A stretch of DNA of 64,000 nucleotides from Saccharina japonica (lineage: Eukaryota > Sar > Phaeophyceae > Laminariales > Laminariaceae). The position numbers and the translations under genes were made by a program. Every line of letters starts with the position of its first letter. Position 1 is the first letter of the stretch. Where the stretch lies: NCBI GenBank assembly GCA_008828725.1, contig MEHQ01003854.1, positions 472,652 through 536,651 on the forward strand. Reading direction: 5' to 3'. The notes below the pieces were generated by a model. The model saw only the letters and a list, made by a program, of their open reading frames with translations. It was not told where the DNA came from and did no database searches. Below are positions 24,701 through 36,899 of the stretch, piece after piece.

Positions 24701-27700
24701 GGTGTGTTGGAAGAACGCCAATCATTAGCTGGCCCTACGACGAACGGACTCAGGGAGCAAGTAGAAGGGTGAGTCATACCACGGGTCCATCTGGGATGCT
24801 TGCTGCAACATGGTGAACCCAGGGAGAGGTACTTCCGATCGATATATATCGATCGAATCGGATAAATCGGCTGCGACGTATGTATGCTAGCCAAAATCGA
24901 TTTCGGGAACACGAGTACCTTACCTGCTTCGTCAAGGGCGCGACAAAACTAAATTATTAATTTGTTGCTACGACGAACTGTGTGGTCTATTGGGAAGACG
25001 AATACAACAATTTCCGTTGCCCCGCTGTTCCCTAGGTGGTCATATTCATGGTTGGAGAGTCCGATGTCCGTCGCTTGCGGTATGGGCGTCACCCAAGTAT
25101 GGAAAATCGAAAGTTTATCGATAGGTCCGGCTTCTGAATTGGGCGGTGTCAGCCAGACACACAACGGACATTTCTTTCGGGTGTTTCGCTCGTATAGAGA
25201 CCCTAGATAAGCCTGAGGAATTGTGCTATTCTTAAACACTATTGTCTAGGTACGAAGCTAAACCAGAACAAATAGTGAGGCACCATATCGTAGAGGACAC
25301 TTAAAAGGTGGTTTGAGATGGTGGGTACGGATGCCAAGGTTGAGGTTTCAATCCTTAATTAAACCTTTGGTACTGCATTTGGTACTGCATTGTGCATAGA
25401 CCTAACTGCGACTCTAATTCCGAGCGTTTCGTCCCCACGACGGGAGTGCATTCCCACTTTGGAGGGGTAAAGACACCGCGCGCGACCAGAAAAACAAAAA
25501 AACGCCAAAAATAACAAAGCAAGGAAGCCATGAAAAACGTGAAATGATACTTAAATCCTCAATATATATATAAGCATGATATTATACGTAAGATCCCACG
25601 TTGTTTGTTCAGTGCAATACAACCACCATAAAGTTCGTGCGAATATGCGGACTCGAATAATTAAAACTGCCCGCGACAGCACAGACCCACTATTATTTCC
25701 CGGCACATACACGATGGGCTATTCATACAGACGACTTCAGTCAGCAGCTTGCTGCACAACAAGCAGTCCTCGAATCACCGCGAGCCGCCATGTCTCCTTC
25801 AAAGCACCAGGCCCTCTGGATCGCGATCAACAAGAAGAACACTAACACCGCGCCGTGCCATCTGATCTCGATACCGACGCAATACAGCAGTACCGACCCT
25901 GCCATAAGAGATCGAGACACTGCCCCACGCTAGAGTTCCATGCCTGGAAAAAACGAAAAAACCAACACGCCCACCGTGCCCTCTGATCTACAGTGGTTAT
26001 CGACGCATACACGGTATAGTACCGGCCCTCTCAAAAGAAACCGTGACGATCGTACTGCCCCCAGGGTAAGTTTTCAACTTCGGATGAGGCGTGTTCTGCC
26101 CCGCACTACGTAACTTCATCAACTATAAGAGCTCCCGAACACCCTATCCCCCCCCGAAAGGTAAGACTAAGGATCTCACGGCAAACCACATCATGAGAGG
26201 GCCGGCAGTGTGTATCTTGGTCAACACCAGTCTCTACGTGGGTCTCCACAACAACAGTACCGCGCCTCCCTCCGTTAGAGCCACCGAGAAGTATCGGCGC
26301 AAAATCAAACTCACATTCCGCGAATTGAACAGCACGCTATTCTACGACACAAAGAAAGGCGTGCTTATTAGACTGAAAAATAAAGTGCGATATACTGCAA
26401 AAATGACACCAACTCTGTTTTCAAGTAGGTTCTCCCCCCACAAAGCGCGTGCAGGTCTCAAACGGGCTACGTAAGAACCTGTAAAACGAACTGCTGTATA
26501 CCTGGTATGCATTAGTGTATATATGGACAGCAGAGAGTCATACATGTATGCTCGATTGTGTATATCTTAATAAAATACAAAATACGAAATACAAAGCGAA
26601 AAAAGAATGGAACACCAGCCTGCGACGCTCAGATGAACTATGTTTTATTTCATACCCCATCCATTGTCCGGGCTTGCATATCTCAACACTCCATTCATTT
26701 CCGGGGCGAGCAGGAGCTCTGTGTGACTCCACCCCTCCCCCCCCCCGGCCTGAGGCATGCAAGAAATGGGTACCCCCCCTACCCCCCCCTGGTCTCCTCC
26801 GGCTCCAAAACCGACACACGGCAAAAACAAAAAACAGAACAGACCATCTCGCGGACTTGAATCCACCATACGAATGAGCGTCAATTGACCGGGAGATGAA
26901 AAAAACAAACAAAAACCAAAACACGTGGAAACCCATCCGATAGACTCGGTTTCTTTTTATCACGTCACTGGGTGCGCATGTACACTCGCGCCCGTCGGGG
27001 AAAAAAACACCCCTTCCGGGGGGAGGGGGGGGTGTGTGGAGGGAGAGAGCAAGCGACCCCTCTACAAAGCCACTATGCGGAAACTTGCAACCGCGTGCGT
27101 GACTTTTACACCCTTTCGAAAAAGGTACAACAAAGTAACAGCAGCGGCAGCAGCAGCAGCACGGCGGACAGAAGTGAACCAAGCACGAATTAACCTTATC
27201 ACCCAACCAACCACCAACCAACCAACTATCGCCAGCCGAGTAACGGCAGACCACCCCTTGTCAGCGCCGGACCATCACCCCCCCCCCCGTCCCCCTCCCC
27301 GGGACGCCCCGCCCGAACAAAGCCAAAATATACTACGAAACCCGTATATTTGGGAGCGTCAAGATCCCATTTGGCTTTGCTATACTACTGTAGGGGAGGG
27401 GGTACCAAAACAAAGGTCTCCTGCGGGTATAGTTGAGCGCGGCACGGCTCCCGCCCCACAGGAATCAAAACCATTTATTTTTATTTTTATTGGAAAACCA
27501 ACGAAACTATTTGTTGGGGCTGGGAAAAACCAACAAAACATTTATTTTGGGGGGAAAACCAAACAAAAATAATTCATTTGGGAAACCCCAACGAAACATT
27601 TTTATCGTGATGTCTAACCACATAACAAAAAAACGTGTTTCATAGGGGCGGGGGGGGGGGGGGGAAACCCAACAAAACATTTGCGGGACTTGGGGCGGGG

Positions 27701-27799
27701 CGCCGCGCTATCATATCGCGACCGACAGCAACAGGTTGGGAGCAAAAACAAAACTAAACCAACTAACAAAACTAACGCACTGCTTGCTCGTCGCAAGTC
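21771..27799. other. Intergenic region between convergent RPL26 and YHS genes
   Basis: No gene I can support. The first few hundred bases are the RPL26 3' UTR or terminator region (AATAAAAAATAAAAAAAATA at 22311-22330 may be a poly-A signal cluster). A possible plus-strand coding bit at 23558-23611 is reported separately. A basic, arginine-rich minus-strand reading at about 23970-24110 is open but unrecognised. A decayed MITE C fragment lies near 25410-25470. G- and C-runs occur near 27010, 27280 and 27650. Confidence 0.45.
23558..23611 (+). other. Possible short coding exon with splice donor
   Basis: After a TTTTCTAG acceptor-like sequence, ATGCCGCACAGA.. opens an 18-codon reading (ends ..EKFVSHRQ) that stops exactly at CAG|GTGAGTGTG, a strong donor. 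No partner exon was identified and I do not recognise the peptide. Weak: the signals could be chance. Confidence 0.2.
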
Positions 27800-30700
27800 T
27801 TAGAAGTCAAAGCACGTCTCTACGCTGCAAAAGCAAGCGGTGTTCAGTGGCGACCCCTCGCCCCCACCAGCAGGCACCTGGCTGCCCCACCACTTGCTCC
27901 AATTGTCTTCGCCAAGCCTGAGATTCAGCGCGATGTTCTCCATGAACAAGCTCTTGGGGTACTCGCTGCAACAGGCCAAACACACGGAAAACGGTCGGCC
28001 ACGCGGGAAAGAGGGGGGAAAGGAGGGGCTATTGGGGAGGGGGAGAAAGGGGGCTGTGGTTTGGGGGGGGGGGGACTCATTTGTTACTCGCCTTAAGGCA
28101 TTTGACCATTGACCACGCATACCTTTTGAGATGGGGCACCGTTTCTAGGGAGTGCCGGGGGGGGGAGGAGCAAGGGGGAGTAGGGTATGTGTACTCATGT
28201 CATGCATGGCTGTGGTCGTATGGCCGTAAGCCCTAGCATCCCTACAAAGCCGGGACGGCACATGCCGGGTTTTGGGGGGGCATTTATTAGTCGGTTAATT
28301 TGGTGCCACCGTGAGCAAAAGAGAGAAAACAAATACAAAAAAATAGCAAGAACAATTGGAGGTTATGAGCGAGGTACACATTTAAGATATCATACGCGTA
28401 CGTACGTAGGACGTGTTCTTGCCATCCGACAAATAGGTGGCGCGAGGCAAGACGACCACCACTACCACCCACCACCACCAATACAACCACCACCAGGCCT
28501 CGTGTCTAGCTCCGCTCCGCAGCCAAACCCTCTCCCTCCCTGCTTCAGATTGTCGCTGGCTGACGCTACTCGAACCGTGACTGCTGCTGCCGCTGCCGCT
28601 ACTGCTGCTACTGCGGATTTGTTTTTTGAAAAAGAGGTACTACCTGGTACACGACTACACGACCACCACCACCAGGCGTCGCGTCTATAGCCCCGCTCGG
28701 CAGTGGCACCCTCTTATTTCATGCTCCAGCCGATTCTGGGTGCGTGTGTGCGTTGGTGGGTGTTCTGCTGCTTGCTTGACATGACAAGACAGCAGCCTTA
28801 CAAAAAAAAAAAAAAAAAAAAACGGGGACACGAAAACCCCATTCATTTTTCGGAAACGCCTTTTACCCTTTTACCGTATACAGATGCATCGTACTTCCTG
28901 ACAACCACTACCGTACATATATATATACGATGGCGTACGTTAGAAAACGCTGGATAATGTCGCTATCCCTCGTATTGTTCGGGCGCTGTCGAAATTAGAA
29001 ACTCGCATTCGTTCGTACGAAATAACAATCGTCTGTTTAAAAATAAACGTTGTAAGGACGAAATCACGGGCACAATATTTGCGTCGTATATATATGTGAG
29101 CAAATCGGAGTATCATAAAAACCAGGCGCTCGGTGTCGTGTTCTCGTTCGTACCCGGTACGTTGGCATTTATTTCACTTGCTTTTGCCTTGACTTATTTG
29201 CGACTACTTTTCAGCAGCAATTTTGGGTTCTGGGTTTGTACTATACCTGGTATCTGTCTGTGACCACATAATTTGTACCAGGTATATATCAGCACGGACA
29301 CTGGGTGTAGTACTTCATGTATGATACCGGCACGAGTATATACAACGTCACGTATATACATATATATGAAGAGTTGGGCTGTAAGCACAAAGAACAAAGA
29401 AGGACCACACACACCTCCAGATGTAAACTTACCACACAACATAGACTTATCATAACATTACGTACTGAAGGAGATGACACTTGACCATACTGCACGTGTT
29501 GCCATTCACATTATTTTCATGATATTTCATGTCCCTTGATCACGATTTCGAGTTACCATGCACTCATTGCTGCTCATCACGATATATAATACTCGTACGT
29601 CACCGTTATTTCTGAATTTTGAAACCCTACGTACGACATCGTGATCGGTACACTCGTGTTCGCGTAGATATGCCCGAGTTCAGGCGAACTTCCTTAGATG
29701 GGCCAGAGCAGCAAATACGAGCCTTTCCGAACACAGCGACCAGGTGGCGGGTGGCGCACCAACCAAGCATGACTTTGACTAGGGTCAGGGCTGGAGTTCC
29801 GGGTCGGGGCGGTGGCTGCCGTTACTCCCGAAGCCAAAAATAAGCTCAACCGTCGGGAATGAACGCCTCACAGCTTGGTGACAAAACCCTTATTTTCTCC
29901 ATTAGAACCAGCATCATTTTGTTCCCCCAGCATGCACGTCTGAGAAAGCTCGCGTGATATATACGAAGCAGATTTTACGCCAGCTGTCGGTACTCATATC
30001 ATATATGTCTTATTTCTTTCTTTATATAGTCGATACAAATATTATATGTACACAGTATATATACACAAATTCATATAATAGGGCCGAAACCTTACCCCCT
30101 TGAGGACTGCTGTCCCGTTTTGGGCACACATTTACTTGGAATTAAAGCCAAATCTGAGTTTTAGTGGAGTGCAGTGCTAAAAGGGTTATATAATCTTCTT
30201 ACCTTCGGAAGAAGTACAGTTTCCCCCCCAAAATTGTCCAGGAATTCGGGTCCGTGTCCGGTCCAAGGTTAGCACTCGTCCACCAGTCCTCCTCCGCAAT
30301 ACCATACGCGCAGAACCCCCCCCACATGGGAATGTATCTAGACGGATCCGCCTGGATGGGGGGGGGGGGGAGAGAGGGAGGTTTCGATCAGCTGAGTTAA
30401 ATGGCGCTGCACAATTCGACGAGAGTTGACGAGGGAAGAACCGTAGTGGGGGAGGAGGAGAAGAGCCCACTTTGTGACCCCGGATCCGAGTTACGACTAT
30501 TAATATATAGGAAGGAGAGAGAAAGGAATGGCGAAGATAATAAATGGGATGGGAAAAAACAAAACAAAAAAAATGGGCGTCAAATATTAGTAAAATACCA
30601 GGTATACAGGCTAGTGCGACTTCTTCGTCAAAGCGGAATATTTGCTTGCTTTAACCCTAATAAGCGAAAAGTCGAGCGTTGCTTCATACGCGGTGGTCCG

Positions 30701-33700
30701 GGTGGGGCGGAATGGAAGGCAAGAGGGGGGGGGGGGGGAGGGTGCGGTCATTAAGGTTGACTCTCAAAAGCTGAGTGAGCAGGAATATTCTACGGAGCCT
30801 TACTATAAACAGCTATATTAGCGCAGCTGCATGAGCAGTGGTATATACCTGGTACAGTACAAGACACCTAATAAGAAACAGGAAATCTGGTCGAGGCTGG
30901 ATTTCTTGTTCGAGAGAGGGCGTTTTCTACACTAATTTCAAGATAACGACTCCCGAGTTTCTTATTTTCCTCGAAATATCAGCCTGGCTTCCTTATTAGC
31001 CTGTTTCTTATTAGGTGTCCTGTACTGTAAATAGCAGGGGGCGAGAAGTTCAGAAAAACGGAATGCGTGACTATAAAAAATAGACATTGCACTTTTGATT
31101 GCACAGACAGCGTTGTGTGAAGCGGGTCTTGGAATTAGTTTCGATTCTTCACAAAGTATTGGGGTTTGTATATATAATATGCGGTACCCGTATATCACAC
31201 CTCCCTTCCAAGCTCCTTCTTTTGTGGCAGCCACGGCGGTGCCCAAGCGCTCAGCAAAACACCCAAGCGCGACAGCATACAACACGCCCGTTGTCCCACG
31301 CAAAACGTTAACACAGCAGGAACGCCTTTCTTTGTTCCCCATTTTCAACTTAGGACTGCAGTCCCGTTTTGGGGACAAACCACTCTAATTCTAAGTAATT
31401 TGTCCCCAAAACGGGACTCCAGTCCTGTAAGGGTTAACCCACTCAGAATTGAAAAAAAATACCCCACACTAATTCCAAGTAGTTTGTTGCCAAATATGTG
31501 GGACCAGTTCTTAAGGGCTCAAGACACCAGTCTGTATGGGCTATAGATCACCTATACATGACCCTGAAAAAATCAAGGCCCCTAGTTGCAAGTCGCCCAC
31601 ATCATAAAAAGGGGACCTTTCAACATCATCAGCGTGGAACGAGGGCGCTAGGTGGCCCCTGCCGGCGGCTAATTACAGCAGTAGTGGTTCCTCTATAGTG
31701 ACGGTGGAGTAGTGCCGGCTGCCCGCTATAAGTAGTGCCTGTGAAATCGCTTGGCACGCATGGGATCGACCAGTGTAGCCGTGTGCGGAGTAGTGCCGGT
31801 TGCCGCTTTATTGCCGGTTGGCTATTGGCTGGCGCACACCGGCCCTATAGAGGGACCATTGCACCGGCACTATAGAGGGACCATTTCTGCTGTACATATT
31901 TATATATACCCAGGGTATTTCGAAGGATCATCAGGTCTGTCTCTCCCTCTCTCTCTCTTCTCCCTTTCTATCTTTCATCTCTCGCTCGTTCGCGCGTGGG
32001 AAAGGGACCCTTTTGCCGGGCAGTTAGTTTGCCCGCGACACAACGACGACCGCACCAGTCTGACCTATGTACCCCTTACGGTAAGCTTATACCGTTACTA
32101 TTACTATTAATAACTGTACTGCTGTTGCGTTAAGCAACAACCCGTTGGCTGTTGGATGGTGGGTGGGTGGGTGGGTGGCACGATCGTCCTTCATATACGA
32201 GTATACGTATGATACCACCGTATTCATTTACCCGCCACTGCTCGTACTGCTACTATTAATACTACTGCTGTAGGCACTTCAAGCGCCACCACTGCTAATA
32301 ATACTGCTGTATCGTACTTCGAGCGCCCGATACAGCCACACAGGCTACAGCCGAACGCCACAACCCCCACGTCCTGTATGCCGCTGCTGCTGCTGTCTGA
32401 AACGACGGCGTTGGCACGCTTGTCACCCGCCAATAAAATGGGGTTATTTCAGTGCCATTCAAGGGCCCGGTCAAAAGCCCCTCGGGTCAGGACGGCCCAC
32501 GGTCGGTTAAAGGGTGACCCGAGCCGATCCGTGAGAGTTTGAAAAACCTCCTAACGCAACCCGACCCGTGACTTTTCCAGCATTTCCTGGCCGGACCCGC
32601 GGGTTGGGGTCATGACCCGTAGAGAGCCCTGGTTTATTTACGCGCGAATTGAGAGTACAGCGGCAACAGCATACGACCCGCATTACAATGTCGAACCTCT
32701 CGTGTCGAGGTTTTGCGAGAAGAAACACACACGCACGCACACACCTTAATATAGCGCGGAGAAACCTAGCGTGTCGGGGAAAGCCGAGGAAAAGCGGCTG
32801 CGGCTGCATCGGCATGGGAGTCTCGGGGGGGGGTGTACTCATGTCGTGCACGGCCGTAGTCATACGACCATAGACCCTCGCATCCCTACAATGCCGGGAC
32901 GGAGCACGTTGGGTTTTCACCAAACAGGCAGACATTGCTTGCACCAAGCGCGAAGCGCCGTGAGGTATTGGGCGAGGGGGGGGCTTTACCGGTACACCGC
33001 CCGTCACGCTTTATTGCTGCAAGGGGGAAAGCTTAGCAGACAGGCTCGATGACACTCCTACGAGTAGCGCTTGAGAACGGGCGTCATCACCACTGCTTGC
33101 ATACCCGTGTACGCAACCTTCACGTAGGACTCCGGAGGGGAAACATATCCACACATCTCCCGCAGGTAATCGATTCCTGCTCCGAACGGCTTACCACCAG
33201 GTCCTCTTGCGAGTCATTGACTTCCAGCGCTGACTTCGTACCGACCACGCACGACCCTCTCGTACGCGAAAGCCCTCAAGATGACACGTTGCGAGAGCAT
33301 CGAAACGACCATCCATAAACGGCGGCTCTTTTGTTTTTTTTTGCGGGGGACGTGGCGCGGCAAAACAAGGGGCGATTACCCAGTCGGGTGATGTTCGGGA
33401 CGATACGTGGCTGTGTGGGGAGAACCCGGGACCTGTCGGACAGTTCAAGACTTGTCATATAGATTGATCTTCGAAGGCCTTAGGGAGTTCCGAGCCAACG
33501 AGGAGTCGACGCAAGACTCCCCCTTGGTGTTTGGAGTTGGGCCCGCGATGTGGTCCACTCCAGCCAAAAAGGAGGGTAAGTGGTACCCGGAGGTCCTCGA
33601 GGCAGCCGAACGGTTCATGGTCAAGTGGCACGAGGATGAGGCGCAGCTGAGTACGAGACAGCGCCGGGCATCCGTTGTGGGTGGTGTCCAAGGGAATGGG

Positions 33701-36273
33701 GGGAGGGGGAGGGGGCAACAGGAGTAGTACAAGGGGAACCGCAGTGGACGGACGTAACGAGGAGACGGCAGACAGGCTAGCAAGGCACGAGGCCGACTAA
33801 GGGTCGTTTTTAACGACGCATATAGAGCAAATAATTTGCCAAATTTCCATTTTTTGGCAAGTTTGACTTGCCAAAATAGCAAAAAACTTGGATTTTTTTT
33901 TTTCGGATATTTCCGTATCTGTTTGCTGGCAAGTTTTTGGAAAGTCAAATTTGCTATTTCACTTGCCATTTGCGACTAATCACGCCTACCCAAGACCATA
34001 CAAACCACACGCCGTCGCGCTATAGACGCACGAGCTGCAGCAACACAGGAAGATATCGAGGGTTAGATGGTGGTGCTGACAGCAGATTATGGTGGCTGAC
34101 GGCACTGCTGTAGGGGTTGCTGGCGCGGGTGACGAACGGCATGTAGGCGTTGCACTGGTGCCGTCTGGGGCTGATGCCCAAGTCACTCCCAATCAAACAG
34201 TCGCCCCAGCTTTCCCAAGACAACGAACACGTGGCTATGACCGCCCTAGAGGGCTGTCCCCCTCTGGGACCTACGAGATAGGCTTGGATCCGTCTCCAGG
34301 CCACCAATTCCTCGACGAGGGTGTCGTCTAGCTGTCCGATCCTTGCTGTACGGGGTTTGATAGAAAAACTGAAAGCGTTACGTGGCTCAAATAGCAAATT
34401 TCTTGCCATTTCATCGTGTTTGTCGATAGAAAGTAATTGCCAAGCCTTGCCAATTTGTTGTTGCCAAAAAAGCAAGTTTTTTGCTATTTGCTCGTGTCGT
34501 TAAAAACGGCCCTAATAGTAGATGGAACACGTACCGCCAACTGCTGCAGGCAGCTTCTCCCTTAACGTGATCTTCCTTCCTTTTTTTTGTTTTCGTTTTT
34601 GCGCTTTGTGTGATACTCTAGGATACTCCGTGAAATTCTTTAATTTCTTTATTTTTCCTCCGTACCTTTTCTTCCTTCTTGTTCTCATGCAATAATTAGT
34701 GTTTCGTTCGTGGGTGGACGACGAGCCTGCTGTTTTTGTTTGGTAGTTGTTTGTTTTGTTTTGGTCAATTGCCTGGCGCCTCCTCTCCGGGGGCGAGGCC
34801 CGGTTGACGAAAGCAGGAAGGAGGTGGCAGACAGGGCACCAAGGTACCAGACCCGACCATTAATATTAACAGCACTGCTGCTGTAGGTACAACCTGTCTC
34901 GTATGCCACTCGTAAATGCCGCAAACTGCTGCGGCTGCCTGGAGGGTATTTATGTTGTGCTCCGGTTCGCCTGCCTCTTCCTCTCGTTGTTGAGAGTCTT
35001 ACTCTGCTCATACATACATCATGTCGGCGTTGTTGTTTCCTTTTCCTTGTTTGTTTTGCATTGTCTGCCCCATCTCCTTCGGGGGGGGGGGGGCCGACGA
35101 CACTTTTTTGCTTCTTGTTTTCGATCTTTTTTCTTTGTTTCTTTCGATTTTTCTCTCCTTCAACGCGTGTACAGCAAGCAGTGCAGGACACCTAATGAGA
35201 AACAGGCTCACAAGAAAGCCAGGCTGAGATTTACTATAATAGTAGAGGAGAATAAAAAATTCAGGAGTCGCTATGTTGAAATTAGTGTAGAAAGCACCCA
35301 CTCCCAAATAAGAAATCCAGCCTGGACCATATTTCCTGTTATAATTAATAATTAAATACGAGGTGTCCTGCACTATACTTTTATGTATGTCGTGCACCGT
35401 GCGATGACATGGCATTGCATTGTCTACTCTTACGTACTGCGTAACCATGTAGTTTGTCTGTGCCGTAGTTTGGTCACCACATAGCTTGTATATATGTATA
35501 TATCCCTCTACTCGTACTCGTAGGGTCGAAGAATCGGCACGGATACCGTTCTGTACTACTATTGTGTGGGTGTGCTGGATGTCGACGGGTGGAAAGAACG
35601 GTTCAAGTTAATGTGAACACGCACACACTTGATCATGTACATGTATAAATAGATCCTTCAGGGTAGATACGCATGGTGGTCTACAGTACATACTGATGTA
35701 CGAAGCTCACGGTGGGAGCCAAACAGTCTGAATGATCTATTGTAGGACATAACTCCTCCGTTGGACCTGTGCTAAACAGATCCTGCACAGGACCTCATAA
35801 CGGCAGGTTAGTATCAAGATGATCTAGATGATCTAAAGATCATGATCTATCTGTCAGAGGTGTGGAAATAACCTGTGCCACAAAAGTGATGACTGAAGAC
35901 TACATATGAATATGTACAAGTACTGCTGCTCTGCTAGCTCTTTATGTTTCGGCCACAAGAAGCCGTGTCAGCGTTCGAAGTGCGCACTACGCAAGGAGAT
36001 GGACCGCGCGCAGCGTGATGGTGTTCTCGTACGAGTACGACGTATGTAAGGAGGGAAGACCTCAATACCTGCAGTAGTCTTACATGCGATGCTCAGAAAC
36101 GTTTGCCTCATGTTCATCTGTACGAGACGAGTACCTCTGCTGCTGTTGTATTGCTTCGCGCTCGTGGGCACCTCATTATAATACTGATGTAGTACTTGAA
36201 CTACTGCTGCTGCTGTACGCTGTACACACCATGTACGCTGTTCCATACAGAACGTTGATACGATACCAGCACG

Positions 36274-36308
<35 letters not shown>

Positions 36309-36899
36309 ACGCAATCACGTGTGGGACTAGACGTTGAACAATCTGGTACCAGGGGGTCGTACCCATTTCACGAGTACCGTGACCGTGACATAAGACTACT
36401 CCCAGCAGTATACGTAAACATACGCCGCGTTCCGAAGGCTTGAAACAAAAAAAAAACGATGCCACCCTCTGCCACGCTGCCTCACCTCGAAAAGAGCCTT
36501 GTTCTCCCCAGAGACGAACCAGAACGTGTACCCGTTATAGCTAACCTTGTACTCCCCCGTGCCGTACATGGCCGCCTCTCCCTCCGTCAGCGAGAAGTAG
36601 GAGACCGTATCTGCTCCGTTCATCACGGGATCCCCAGTAATGCTCGCAGCGCACTCCCAGGTCTTGTACCCGCCATCGTCCTCTCGCGAGAAAAAATTGC
36701 TTGCCGCCTCCTTGCGTGCTCCTTGCCGCCCAGCCAACCCGCGAGGGAAGAAGAAGCGCGCGGCCCCCGTCGAGACCCCGAAGACCCCCACCGCGAGCAG
36801 AAGCGTGAACAGGAACCCCGGCCAGGTGGGTCTCTGGGATCGCTTATCTGGTGGGTTCGCCGAGGGGATGAGAAAGTCGTTTTCTCCGGACGTACGCAT
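27800..36899 (-). CDS. YHS-domain protein with N-terminal membrane anchor (3 exons)
   Basis: Exons 36486-36899, 30203-30351 and 27800-27965 on the minus strand, all GT-AG, phases 0 and 2, totalling 242 residues plus TAA. Residues 26-47 (WPGFLFTLLLAVGVFG..) form one hydrophobic segment, a signal anchor or signal peptide. The YHS-type domain follows: DPVMNGADTVSYFSL (90-104), the YKVSYNGYTFWFVSGENKALFE strand pair (117-138, split here in description only), then ADPSRYIPMWGGFCAYG (139-155), LGPDTDP, GGKLYFF and a final FMENIALNL..NWSKWWG. The order matches bacterial and algal secreted YHS-domain proteins, whose conserved Cys and aromatic residues are proposed to bind metal; actual substrate unknown. 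The ATG at 36899 is the first usable one. Intron 1 is 6.1 kb and filled with MITEs. Assignment secure, function not. Confidence 0.9.
28190..28275 (-). repeat. Short interspersed repeat, GTCGTATG subfamily
   Basis: TACTCATGTCATGCATGGCTGTGGTCGTATGGCC..GCATCCCTACAA is a diverged copy of 32826-32965 and 54337-54490. It lies close to a copy of the other subfamily at 28070-28140, which begins after a G run. Confidence 0.55.
30092..30188. mobile_element. Diverged MITE family C copy
   Basis: CCCCCTTGAGGACTGCTGTCC..TTTTGGG on the left and GTGCAGTGCTAAAAGGG on the right; the centre has decayed. It ends 15 bases from the donor of YHS exon 2. Confidence 0.55.
30861..31021. mobile_element. MITE family D, complete copy
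   Basis: AGACACCTAATAAGAAACAGG at the left and its inverted partner ending TAGGTGTCC at the right. Immediately outside are TACAGTAC and GTACTGTA, so the inverted repeat may extend further. Confidence 0.8.
31350..31437. mobile_element. MITE family C copy, TTAA on right
   Basis: GGACTGCAGTCCCGTTTTGG and its inverted partner, ending GGGTTAA; the left TTAA is lost. It is followed directly by an 80-bp repeat (31440-31510) also found at about 1610-1695 and 17270-17345. Confidence 0.7.
32457..32630. mobile_element. GGGTC-rich element with CAAGGG/CCCTG ends
   Basis: Starts CAAGGGCCCGGTCAAAAG and ends GTAGAGAGCCCTG, with CGGGTC and GACCCG blocks inside, resembling 264-465. Ends are approximate and no target duplication is seen. 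Confidence 0.45.
32826..32965 (-). repeat. Short interspersed repeat, GTCGTATG subfamily, best copy
   Basis: Read on the plus strand: G-run, TACTCATGTCGTGCACGGCC, CATACGACCATAGACC, GCATCCCTACAATGCCGGGA, CACGTTGGGTTTTCACCAA. The copy at 54337-54490 matches across about 150 bases. CATACGACCATAG resembles the 5' end of some 5S rRNAs (memory only), which would make it a 5S-derived SINE; unproven. Confidence 0.6.
33446..33727 (+). other. Unrecognised open reading frame inside YHS intron 1
   Basis: Open to TAG at 33725-33727 with gene-like composition (..FEGLREFRANEE.., WYPEVLEAAERFMVKWHEDE..), ending in a Gly/Arg-rich tail. It lies antisense to the host gene and ends just before a TIR element at 33798. 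Perhaps a gene fragment carried by a transposon. No family recognised. Confidence 0.3.
33798..34515. mobile_element. 718-bp non-autonomous TIR element
   Basis: Left end TAAGGGTCGTTTTTAACGAC and right end GTCGTTAAAAACGGCCCTAA are near-perfect inverted repeats. Subterminal AT-rich arms repeat GCAAAT, TTGCCAA and CTTGCCA motifs in both directions over about 150 bases on each side. The GC-rich core has no transposase reading. Confidence 0.75.
35181..35373. mobile_element. MITE family D copy
   Basis: GTGCAGGACACCTAATGAG at the left and AGGTGTCCTGCAC at the right; interior shares AATTAGTGTAGAAAGCACC and AAGAAATCCAGCCTG with 2157-2413. Confidence 0.8.
35722..35870. mobile_element. Family H copy 5 (GATC-rich element)
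   Basis: Core GATCCTGCACAGGACC..ATAACGGCAGGTTAG followed by GATGATCTAGATGATCTAAAG. Located in YHS intron 1. Confidence 0.5.
36270..36306. repeat. (CTG)n microsatellite
   Basis: About twelve CTG units in YHS intron 1. Shorter CTG/CAG tracts occur at 13600-13636, 36199-36212 and 45310-45352. Confidence 0.9.

Noticed and set aside
26538..27254. 238-codon minus-strand ORF
   Set aside because: Low-complexity Cys/Gly/Pro translation from G/C runs and CAG repeats; no start context or splice pattern.
32985..33010. rRNA-like motif GGTACACCGCCCGTCAC
   Set aside because: Resembles the small-subunit rRNA 3' end but lacks two bases of the universal motif and has no rRNA sequence around it.
36000..36050. 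Small basic plus-strand exon (CALRKEMDRAQRDG)
   Set aside because: Open for only about 30 codons within the YHS intron, with no good splice pairing and no recognised family.
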